Source: an uncultured Muribaculaceae bacterium (GTDB taxonomy: Bacteria > Bacteroidota > Bacteroidia > Bacteroidales > Muribaculaceae). From it: DNA of 64,000 nucleotides. The position numbers were made by a program, and so were the translations under genes. A model generated the notes under the pieces. The model saw only the letters and a program-made list of their open reading frames with translations, was not told the origin of the DNA and made no database searches. The stretch's first letter is position 1, and the number at the start of each line of letters is the position of its first letter. The stretch covers positions 1 to 64,000 of the forward strand of contig CAMWJS010000006.1 of the NCBI GenBank assembly GCA_947174635.1, written 5' to 3'. This document shows, piece after piece, positions 9,452-17,547 of the stretch.

Positions 9452-9550
9452 CTCTGTATACGTCAGCTTCCGGTCAAGAAAAATAATTGCTATGAGAGTT
9501 TTTTAAGTCCGGAAGTAACGTTGTATATAGTTAACGGAATTTTGTGGATT

Positions 9551-11410
9551 TTATTTTACGATGACCTTGAAAGATGTCACGCCCTGGGCATTTGCTGCAC
9601 GGAGGAGGTAGAAGCCGCGGCCCATTTCGATGGAAGCCTCGCCTTCGACAGCAACCGATGCTACGCGCTGGCCGTTGAGGGTGTACACTTCGGCGGTGGT
9701 GGGTATGTCGGCCACAACGATGATTTCACCGGCTGCGGTGAATACTTTCACATTGTTGTCGGCTTTGTCCTTGGCTATAGACTCGATGCCCGAGGGTTCA
9801 ACCTTGTCCATGTAGATGTCAAACACGTTGGCGCCTGCGTTGGCCTTGTAGGTCTGGTTGTAGACCATGAAGAGGCTGTGTTTGCCCGATACGGGTTCGA
9901 GGATTGTGCCGGCAGTTTTCTTGCGGGTGCCCCATGAGCCTGTTCCCTGCATGCGTACACGGCAGATAGGTTCGTGGTCGGCGAGGATGTCGTCGAGTTC
10001 CTGGTCGAACATTTCGTCGGTGATGCTGAAGTCGGGGTCGAGGTCGAGATAGAACGAGAAGTTGGACTGTTCGATCGGACCGGCGTATGCAGGTTCGCAT
10101 GCGTGGTTGATGATGATGCGTTTGTAAGAGCCGTCGCCAAAGTCAACGCCGTCGCCATTCTCGTCGAAGAATTCGATAACGGTGCCGTTGCGGGTGTAAC
10201 CGATGTTGCCGGCCGATTCATACTGGCCTTTGCAGCGTACGGCATAATGCCACGGATTGCCTTGTCCTTCGGGGCAGTCGATGAATGTCATGTGGAAAGC
10301 GTCGGCAGCGGGCTCTACGTCTTCAAGGACTACGCCGCAGTCTGTTGCAATGGGCCACACGTTGTCTTTTACAAACTCAACGTAGCGGAGGTTGATGGAG
10401 CCGCCGACCCATTTGCAGATTACTTTGTGGGTGCCGGTGATGTCGTTCTGAAGGTTCTTGGCCAGGGAGATGAACACTTTTCCTTCGAGGTTGCGTCCTG
10501 CCCAGATGCTTGCAATGCGGTTGGCGGGTTCTACTGCGTCGAGATATACCTCGATGTAGTCGCTCATGTTTTCACTCCAGTGTGTGAGGCTGAGCACAAC
10601 CTGCTTGTAACCGCCGTTGCCGAAGTCAACATTGCCGTAATCGGCCATGAAGCCGTCGTTTGTCCAGCCCCATGCGTCGCCGTCGAGGCGTGCGTCGGGA
10701 AATTCGTCGGGGTTCATCGCTGTCGATTCGGCAGAGTTGATGCGCAGTGAGATGTCGCCGTAGCCTTCATACTGGTCGGGCGAGAGCAGGGCGATCATAT
10801 CGTCGATTGAGGGATTGCCGTCCTCATCGAGATTGCGCACGAAGTCGGCGGGAACAAGTTCCTGCTCGTAGAAGTTGACCGAGCGGATGTTGCCGGCGCC
10901 GATAACGAATGTCAGATACACATTCTGTTTGCCGGTGGGTTTGGTGAATTCAAGACCTTCGATTGCGGGGCCGTTGCTCCACTGGTCCTGAGGTGTATTG
11001 CATGAGAAATTGGTGGCGTATGTCACGAAGTTGTCATAGCCGCCGGTTTCGTTGAGGGCTATCTGGGTGAAGGGAACGGATGACTCGTAGTCGGGGCCGG
11101 CATGGAGTATCGCCCAGCCGTCGCAATACCATCCGTTGGCGAGTTCGATAGATGCCGCCTTGTAGTTGTTGCCGTCTGCGCCGAAATCGACTTCGCCGAG
11201 TTCCACTTTGGTGTCGGCACCTGTCCAGCCGATATATCCGCTCACTACGTTGAAGTTGGCTCCGCAGTCAAAAATTTTCACATCGGGATTGTTGTGATTC
11301 AGCGGAATCGAATGACTGATCTTCGGGATACTCAATTCTGCCGAGGCTGTATTGGCGCCCAGCATCATCAGGCCTGCGAGGCCTGCGGTAATAAAAGTAA
11401 ACTTTTTCAT
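9551..11410 (-). CDS. Secreted protein built of CBM6-like beta-sandwich domains, no catalytic domain
   Basis: The 619-residue product has a signal peptide (MKKFTFITAGLAGLMMLGANTASA). It shows about three repeats of a CBM6/CBM35-like pattern: segments such as ELGEVDFGADGNNYKAASIE, YGNVDFGNGGYKQVVLSL and VDFGDGSYKRIIINH, each followed by a strand-rich region ending in a calcium-site-like motif. The last about 80 residues (VYTLNGQRVASV, GRGFYLLRA) are a sorting-like tail of the Bacteroidales kind. No glycosidase motif was found. It probably binds the PUL glycan at the cell surface or outside the cell. A promoter-like sequence precedes it and a terminator follows, so it may be expressed alone at a higher level. 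Confidence 0.7.
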   Translation of the reverse strand: MKKFTFITAGLAGLMMLGANTASAELSIPKISHSIPLNHNNPDVKIFDCGANFNVVSGYIGWTGADTKVELGEVDFGADGNNYKAASIELANGWYCDGWAILHAGPDYESSVPFTQIALNETGGYDNFVTYATNFSCNTPQDQWSNGPAIEGLEFTKPTGKQNVYLTFVIGAGNIRSVNFYEQELVPADFVRNLDEDGNPSIDDMIALLSPDQYEGYGDISLRINSAESTAMNPDEFPDARLDGDAWGWTNDGFMADYGNVDFGNGGYKQVVLSLTHWSENMSDYIEVYLDAVEPANRIASIWAGRNLEGKVFISLAKNLQNDITGTHKVICKWVGGSINLRYVEFVKDNVWPIATDCGVVLEDVEPAADAFHMTFIDCPEGQGNPWHYAVRCKGQYESAGNIGYTRNGTVIEFFDENGDGVDFGDGSYKRIIINHACEPAYAGPIEQSNFSFYLDLDPDFSITDEMFDQELDDILADHEPICRVRMQGTGSWGTRKKTAGTILEPVSGKHSLFMVYNQTYKANAGANVFDIYMDKVEPSGIESIAKDKADNNVKVFTAAGEIIVVADIPTTAEVYTLNGQRVASVAVEGEASIEMGRGFYLLRAANAQGVTSFKVIVK

Positions 11411-11483
11411 ATTAAAATAGATTGGTTAACGTTTGCATGGTTGATGTTAAGGTCGATGTTTTTTCAGGTATTCTGTGACATTG

Positions 11484-11512
11484 CAAAAATAAAGTATCAC
11501 AAGTCGAAACAA
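11484..11512 (-). promoter_or_regulatory. Putative promoter of the CBM6-like protein gene
   Basis: On the minus strand TTG (11512-11510) is followed after 18 nt by TATTTTTG (11491-11484), a full TAnnTTTG match. It sits in the 154-bp gap between the GH2 stop and this gene, about 75 bp from the start codon. Confidence 0.5.
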
Positions 11513-11564
11513 CCTTACTCTGCGTTCAAAAAATATAATTATCGGCGCAAATGTCGCATATCGG

Positions 11565-14474
11565 TCATTTTTTCACTGCGGCAGACTTTACGGTGCAGCT
11601 TCCTGACTTCAGTCCGGGGGAGCTTACGGTGATATTTATCTCTCCGGGAGTGAAGGTGGTGCGGGCCACTACGCGCATCAGCCCGCCTTCGGCCTGCAGC
11701 TCGGTGTCGCCGGGGGAGTGGTAGCTGAAATCCTTGTCGGGGGTTACGTAGAAGTTGTACGAGCCTTTGTAGGCGGCTTCGCCGTCGAAGTCGAATGTCA
11801 GCACGTTGTCGGCGCGCGGACACCAGTTGCCGTCGCGGTCGACGATTGTGGCCGTGATTACGAATGCGTCCGAACCGTTGGCAAGCAGCGGGAAATCAGA
11901 TCCGTCGGGAAGGCTCTGCGCTGTGTAGCGCTCTACTTTGACGGCATAGGGTTCGCCGGCCGAGCGTACGCTCTCGCGGCATACTTCGCGACCGTCGGCA
12001 TCAAGGCCTATTGCGAGGAGTTCGCCCGGTTCCCATTCGATATCTTTCCATGTGCAGCGGCGGGTTGTAGCGTCGGGCGTGGCGATGCCCATGCTCTTGC
12101 CGTTGAGGCGCAGTTCCACTTCGGGGCAGTTGCTCCATGCGTCGACATCCTGCACGCCTGAGTAGTTCCAATGGCTCTGGAGCGCCACTCCAGGGCATTT
12201 CTCGAACGGCACCCACAGTGCGTTCCGGTAGATGCGGTATTTCAGTTTGGGGAAGCGGTTGGCGTCCATGGCGCATGAGCCGAGGCTCTTCTGGTTGCGC
12301 ATGCCGTTGAGATAGATGGTGTAGCCCTCGCCGTAGGTTTCGGCGAGCATCCAGTCAATCCAGCCGCATGCCATGTTTTTTACATCGTCGAGATAATTCT
12401 GCACATAATATTGCGAGAACGGTTTTTCATTGTCGTAGTCGAAGCGGGCTATGCACCAGCTGGGGTTTCCGCTCCAGTTTGTGCCGTAGACCTCGGCGTT
12501 GAGCGAGGGGTAGTCGGGATGCTTCTCGTAGCGGTTGGTGTAGCCGATTACGAGCGGGTCGGAGGCGTTCCAGTGCTCGGGGTAGCCGTCGCGGTTGAGC
12601 ACGAGGCGTGGGGCTATGAAATCCCACTTGTCAACCTCCTGCTTGGTGTAGACGGGCCAGTAGCGCTCGCCGTCCCAGGGCAGGCCGTTGTTCGATTCCC
12701 ACACGGCCACACACGGATGGTTGCGGTAGGCAATGATGAGGTCGCGGTCATATTCGCGTTTGTAGGTAAGAGCCGGCTCGTCCTTGAGCGCCCACTCGTT
12801 GTCGCCGCTGTTGACGATGAGGAGCACGCCGTATTCGTCGCAGGCGCGGAACGAGTCGGGGAACGGAGCCTGATGGCCTACGCGCAGAGTGTTGCCCCCG
12901 CACGCGGCGATGCGCGCGATATCCTGCCACTGGAATGTTTCCGGCAGTCCGGCTCCGAGGCCGGGGTAGTGGTTGCGGTTGCCGAAGCCGCGGAGTATGC
13001 ACCGCTCGCCGTTGACGTAGCAATGGTTTTTGTCCCATGTGATGGTGCGTATGCCCATGCGTTCCTTGTGTATGTCGGTCGTTTTGCCGTCGGCTTTCAC
13101 TTCGTAGACCACGTCATAGAGATAGGGGGTGCCTGAAAGGCCGACAGGATACCATAGCGTGGGGTTGGCGATAGTGTCGGTGTGGTCGAATGTGGCGGTG
13201 GCATGCGGCCCGATGATACGGCGGTCGGTGCGGCTGAGCACGCATCTGCCGTCGGCGTCAAGCACTCGGGTGATGAGTTCGGCGCGGACGGGCTTCTCCT
13301 TGTCGTTGGCCACGTTGGCGAGCATTCTCACCACGGCCTGCTCTTTGTCGGCCTCGACGGTGCCGAAATATGTTCCCCACCGGTTGTGGGGCGAGTAGCA
13401 GTTGCTCGGAATGTAGACAGGTTCGGTCACATTCATCATCACTTTGCCCACTATGCCTCCCATTGCCTGGCCGAAACCTTCGTTCTCCGCAAAACCGGGA
13501 TAGGCGAAAAATGTGTCGCGCGAGTTGGACACGCGTATGGCCACGGTATTTTCTTTGCCATACGTGATGTAGGGGGTGATGTCTACCTCAAATGGTATGG
13601 AGCTGCCTACGTGGGTCACGGGAGCCGGTTGCTCCACGGCGCTGTTGCCCTTGACGGGGGTGCCGTTGACATAGACGGCCATGCCGATGTTGACGCCGTA
13701 GAACTGCAGCGTCACCCGTTTCCCTTTATATGATTTCGGGATGTCGAGCTGCTTGCGGTACCATACCTCGCCGCGCCAGCAGTGCTCGCCGGTGGTGACA
13801 TTGAGGAAGGTGTCGAATTCGTTGAAGCAGTGCGGTATGCCAACACGCTCCCAGTTGCTGTCGTCAAAGTCGGGAGCGCTGAGCACCGTGTCGGGGATTG
13901 CGTTTGACGGGGGTATCAGTTCCAGTTCCGTAAGGTCGCCTCTGACACTGTTGCCACGGGAGTCGGTGAGCCTGCCGATATTGACGGTGGCGTAGCGCAC
14001 GTCGGCATTGACCGGCATGGTGAAAGAGGTGCCCACCGTGCGCTGGTGGAAACCTACGGTGTTGCCTATCTCCGAGATGTCGTTTTCCTTGACGTAGCTG
14101 AAACAGTCGTCGAGACTGATTTCCGCGGAGCCTGTGACATGGCGGTTGTCGTCGTAGAGGGTATAGGTCAACGTTCCGCCGTAGATGCTGTCGCCGTCAA
14201 ATGTGAGCACAAGCCGTTCGATATTGTGGAGCGCGAGCAGGTCGGCGTTCATTACGGAGGCTTCCCCGACGCTGACTTTTGTGTCGCGTTTGTTGTCGTT
14301 GATATCCTGGGTTACTGCGTCGTCGACCATGACTGTGCCGTGGCTGAGCAGGTTTTTGGCGCCGTCGACTATCTTTGTGAAGCGCCAGGGGGTGTTGCCG
14401 ACGTTGATTGATTCGCGAGCAGTCACGGTCATGACTGCCGCCGCCGACAATATGGCTGTAGCAATGCGTTTCAT
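11565..14474 (-). CDS. GH2-family protein with altered acid/base motif
   Basis: This 969-residue secreted protein has the signal peptide MKRIATAILSAAAVMTVTA. It carries an N-terminal insertion rich in VTVDG-like strands (about 40-150), then the GH2 sugar-binding, Ig-like and barrel domains, and Ig-like C-terminal domains (about 770-960). Where most GH2 enzymes have the asparagine-glutamate acid/base pair after the conserved tryptophan, this one reads W592-E-S-N-N-G, so no glutamate sits in the usual place. A nucleophile-like Glu661 is present in NAEVYG. It may use a different acid, or bind rather than cleave. It lies 41 bp downstream of the FG-GAP protein gene, in the HTCS-led operon. Confidence 0.82.
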   Translation of the reverse strand: MKRIATAILSAAAVMTVTARESINVGNTPWRFTKIVDGAKNLLSHGTVMVDDAVTQDINDNKRDTKVSVGEASVMNADLLALHNIERLVLTFDGDSIYGGTLTYTLYDDNRHVTGSAEISLDDCFSYVKENDISEIGNTVGFHQRTVGTSFTMPVNADVRYATVNIGRLTDSRGNSVRGDLTELELIPPSNAIPDTVLSAPDFDDSNWERVGIPHCFNEFDTFLNVTTGEHCWRGEVWYRKQLDIPKSYKGKRVTLQFYGVNIGMAVYVNGTPVKGNSAVEQPAPVTHVGSSIPFEVDITPYITYGKENTVAIRVSNSRDTFFAYPGFAENEGFGQAMGGIVGKVMMNVTEPVYIPSNCYSPHNRWGTYFGTVEADKEQAVVRMLANVANDKEKPVRAELITRVLDADGRCVLSRTDRRIIGPHATATFDHTDTIANPTLWYPVGLSGTPYLYDVVYEVKADGKTTDIHKERMGIRTITWDKNHCYVNGERCILRGFGNRNHYPGLGAGLPETFQWQDIARIAACGGNTLRVGHQAPFPDSFRACDEYGVLLIVNSGDNEWALKDEPALTYKREYDRDLIIAYRNHPCVAVWESNNGLPWDGERYWPVYTKQEVDKWDFIAPRLVLNRDGYPEHWNASDPLVIGYTNRYEKHPDYPSLNAEVYGTNWSGNPSWCIARFDYDNEKPFSQYYVQNYLDDVKNMACGWIDWMLAETYGEGYTIYLNGMRNQKSLGSCAMDANRFPKLKYRIYRNALWVPFEKCPGVALQSHWNYSGVQDVDAWSNCPEVELRLNGKSMGIATPDATTRRCTWKDIEWEPGELLAIGLDADGREVCRESVRSAGEPYAVKVERYTAQSLPDGSDFPLLANGSDAFVITATIVDRDGNWCPRADNVLTFDFDGEAAYKGSYNFYVTPDKDFSYHSPGDTELQAEGGLMRVVARTTFTPGEINITVSSPGLKSGSCTVKSAAVKK

Positions 14475-14515
14475 GAAAGGCTGTGGTTTATGTCAGGTTT
14501 GTATTGTTAAACCGG

Positions 14516-16492
14516 TTATCGTACTGCGACTTTGTGGGTTGACGTGCCGGATTCGGTATCGACTGTGACGATGTAGATGCCGGGCACTACGTTGACCGAT
14601 GCGGATTGCATCACGGTGACGTGCGAAGTCATGACTCCCGATGCGGTGTAGATGGAGGCTGTTGAGCCGTCGGGGGCCGCAATGCGTATGTGACCTTCGC
14701 CACCTTCCACCGTTACGACTGCTTCATCGGTGGTGATGGTCCCCACGCCCGCTATTTCGAGGTCAGAGGTAGCGAACGCTCCGCCCTGGTTGGCGGCGTC
14801 GATGGCCTGCACGCCCCATTGGTAGTTGCCGTCGGCCGGTATCTGCATGGTGTATTGGCAGCGGCGTATCGCACCGTGGGTGTCGGCCACGCGTATGTAT
14901 CCCGTAGCGATGTCGGCCGGAAGAGTATATCGCATCTTGCCGGTGGCGCTGTCGCGCAGGAATAGGTTGTAGCGCAATGCGGCTGCCGGCGTGGTGTCGT
15001 CGTCGGGGGCTGTCCATGTAAAGGTCACGGTGCCGTTGCCGGCGTCGGCCGAAGCGCTCAGCGCGGATGGCGCCGAGGGGGGAGTGTTGGCCGCCTGTCC
15101 TTTCTCGGCTCCGGAGTTGAGCCATAGCTCGGTGCTGCAACCGTTGCTGCAATCGCCGTTGCTCCATCCTGAGAACCAAGCGTCGAGGTTGCCGTCGCGG
15201 TCAGCGTCGACAAGGTGGTGGGAGCCGTGGGTGATGCGGCTGAAATGGCCTTTCTTGTTGAACTGGTCGTCGTAGTGGGCACCGTATGCGTCAAACTCGA
15301 AGTTGCCTTTGTTGATATGGATTAATGTGGTGTGCTCGTGGTTTCTGAAATGTCCGCCCACGAGTATGTCGGCCAGGCCGTCGTTGTTGACGTCGCCGAC
15401 TGCTATCTGAGTGCCGTCGCTCCCCTCGAACCGGTCGGGCGGAAGCATCTCGAACTTGCGGTCGCCGAGATTTTTGCAGATATAGAAATTCTTGGAGTTG
15501 TTGTTCAGGTAGTGTCCGGCGAAAATGAGGTCGGGGAGACCGTCGCCGTTGAGGTCGGCCACTGTCGACGATGCGTTGGTCACCGGGTGGAAGCTGTCGG
15601 CGTGTTCGGTGAAAGTGCCGTCGCCGTTGTTCCAGTAGAGGTGTATCTCAGAGGTGCGGGTGGCACCGTAGCCGGTTGAAAGCAGGTCGAGATATCCGTC
15701 ACCGTCGATATCTTCGAGCACGACCGAGCCGTCGGTCAGGCCGTGGAACCGGGCGGTGCCGTCAAGAGGTGTCTGCTGCAGCTCGAAAGTGCCGTCGCCG
15801 TTGTTGCGGTACAGATAGACGGCGCGTACGGCTTCGATGGGTTCGTCTGAATCGTAGCGGGCGGCTTCGTCAAATCCGGTCATTGCTATGTCGGGATATC
15901 CGTCGTTGTCGTAGTCGCCAACCGCTATCCAGTTATGGGCTTTTCCGCCTGTGTTGCCGTTGTAGAGCGGGCGTATGCCGTGGCCTGATACTTCTTCGAA
16001 TGTCACTGCACCGGTGCTTCCTGTGCTCACATTGCGGTAGAGATGCGCGCCAATTTTCGACAAGTCGGTGTCGGCGTCGCGCCAGCGATAACCATAGTCG
16101 TCGAGGCCGGCTACGAGGAGGTCTATGCGTCCGTCGCCGTCGAAATCAATCCATACCGGAGCGGAGAAGGCGGTCCCTTTGAGGCGTCCTTTTCCCCCTC
16201 GCTTGAAAGTGCCGTTGCCGTTGTTGTAGTAGAGGTTGACCTGTAGTGTGGAGTTGCTGATATGGATGTTGCGGTCGCTGTAGAACAGGTCGGGGTATCC
16301 GTCGTTGTTGACGTCGCCCCATGCGGCTCCGGTGAATTGGGCGTGGTAGAACTGGTTGGCGGGATTGCCCGTAGTTGACGACGAAGTGACCGGCGATGTG
16401 ACTTTCTTGAATTTTACGTTGTCGGCCGGCGACTGTGCAGTCGCAACAGCTGCGGTGAGCATTAGTGCGGTGGTTATTGCTGAATATCTCAT
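14516..16492 (-). CDS. Secreted FG-GAP/VCBS propeller protein with Fn3 domain
   Basis: The 658-residue product has a signal peptide (MRYSAITTALMLTAAVATA). Residues about 25-460 are repeated units with calcium-loop motifs (DVNNDGYPD, DFDGDGRID, DYDNDGYPD, DLNGDGLPD), forming a probable seven-bladed propeller. An Fn3 domain (about 467-580) and a sorting-like tail follow. It has no enzyme motif. The whole architecture is shared with the C-terminal half of the GH2 fusion at 3401-7654, including PADIATG and WGVQAID stretches, so one arose from the other by duplication or fusion. A glycan-binding or surface-assembly role is an inference. It lies 29 bp after the GH43 gene. Confidence 0.85.
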   Translation of the reverse strand: MRYSAITTALMLTAAVATAQSPADNVKFKKVTSPVTSSSTTGNPANQFYHAQFTGAAWGDVNNDGYPDLFYSDRNIHISNSTLQVNLYYNNGNGTFKRGGKGRLKGTAFSAPVWIDFDGDGRIDLLVAGLDDYGYRWRDADTDLSKIGAHLYRNVSTGSTGAVTFEEVSGHGIRPLYNGNTGGKAHNWIAVGDYDNDGYPDIAMTGFDEAARYDSDEPIEAVRAVYLYRNNGDGTFELQQTPLDGTARFHGLTDGSVVLEDIDGDGYLDLLSTGYGATRTSEIHLYWNNGDGTFTEHADSFHPVTNASSTVADLNGDGLPDLIFAGHYLNNNSKNFYICKNLGDRKFEMLPPDRFEGSDGTQIAVGDVNNDGLADILVGGHFRNHEHTTLIHINKGNFEFDAYGAHYDDQFNKKGHFSRITHGSHHLVDADRDGNLDAWFSGWSNGDCSNGCSTELWLNSGAEKGQAANTPPSAPSALSASADAGNGTVTFTWTAPDDDTTPAAALRYNLFLRDSATGKMRYTLPADIATGYIRVADTHGAIRRCQYTMQIPADGNYQWGVQAIDAANQGGAFATSDLEIAGVGTITTDEAVVTVEGGEGHIRIAAPDGSTASIYTASGVMTSHVTVMQSASVNVVPGIYIVTVDTESGTSTHKVAVR

Positions 16493-16521
16493 GGGTGTCA
16501 GATTTATCGGTTGATTGTCGT

Positions 16522-17547
16522 TTATTCCTCTACAAGCAGCATCGCGGAAGGGTCTTTTCCGGTCCAGCGATCTCTCCAGGGTATCGTTATGCCGTTGTCG
16601 TCAATGCTGATGGGGAGCCACACGTAGCGCGAGTCGACGAGGTCGTCCTTTTTCCAGCGGTCGAACATGGCCAGGAACGAACCGTCGGCGAGCGGCAGCA
16701 CGAATGTGCTCTGGCAGTAGAATGTCTTGTCGGCGTCGATACCTGTGCATGGATTTGGAAGCAGTTCGTACGGACCCATCACGTTGTCGGCTACGGCGTA
16801 TGCGGCCTCGTTGGGCGACCAGCCGGAGCAGCCCGACGATATGATGTAATATTTTCCGTTGTGCTTGAACACCGCCGGAGCCTCGCGTGACTGCCCGGCG
16901 AAGTTGCGGGTGTAGACACCTGTCTGCTTGAGGTAGTCGTCGGTCAGTCGGCTTATGTAGAGGGTGCCGTTGCCCTCCGACGAATACATCAGGTAGGCGC
17001 GGCCGTCGTCATCCTTGTATACTGTCAGGTCGCGGCTTTCGGCATTGTTTGGGCGTGTTGCCTCGATGAATGTGAAGGGGCCGGTGGGGGAGTCGCTTAC
17101 CGCCACTCCTGCCGATGCGTGCCAGTAGTTGTAGTTGTCGATATGCATCCACATGACGAATTTTCCGGTGTTGTCGTTGTAGACCACCTTCGGACGCTCC
17201 ACTACCATGGTGGGGTGGATCTGCGAATTGGGGTCGATGGCGTCGGGGGTCAGCACTATGCCCTCGAAATTCCAGTTGACGAGGTCGGTCGACGAGTAGC
17301 ATGACACGCCGGTGAAATCCGTGCGGTAGCATTCCCAGCCTACGCTGGGTGAGCGGTAGGTCTGTTCGCCTTTATACTCTCCGTACCAGTAATATGTGTC
17401 GCCATGTTTCATGACACCTCCGCCATGGGCGTTTATGGGATTGAATGATGTGTCGAGCCAGACATCGCCGTTGGCCGGAGCATTGTCTCCGGCCCAGACG
17501 CAGGCGGTGGCAAGTAGTGAGGTTAGTGTTAATGTCAGTCGGTTCAT
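16522..17547 (-). CDS. GH43 exo-beta-1,3-galactanase-like enzyme
   Basis: The 341-residue protein has a signal peptide (MNRLTLTLTSLLATACVWA) and one GH43 propeller. The opening NAHGGGVMKHGDTYYWYGE is typical of the GH43_24/GH43_34 galactosidases. The usual catalytic Asp base is absent. Instead Glu117 (ERPKVV), Glu222 (REAPAV) and Gln279 (YCQSTF) occur in the order and spacing known for exo-beta-1,3-galactanases, where glutamine acts as base. This points to trimming the beta-1,3-galactan backbone of type II arabinogalactan, although a GH43_34-type galactosidase remains possible. The start codon overlaps the HTCS stop codon as ATGA, so translation is probably coupled. Confidence 0.8.
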   Translation of the reverse strand: MNRLTLTLTSLLATACVWAGDNAPANGDVWLDTSFNPINAHGGGVMKHGDTYYWYGEYKGEQTYRSPSVGWECYRTDFTGVSCYSSTDLVNWNFEGIVLTPDAIDPNSQIHPTMVVERPKVVYNDNTGKFVMWMHIDNYNYWHASAGVAVSDSPTGPFTFIEATRPNNAESRDLTVYKDDDGRAYLMYSSEGNGTLYISRLTDDYLKQTGVYTRNFAGQSREAPAVFKHNGKYYIISSGCSGWSPNEAAYAVADNVMGPYELLPNPCTGIDADKTFYCQSTFVLPLADGSFLAMFDRWKKDDLVDSRYVWLPISIDDNGITIPWRDRWTGKDPSAMLLVEE

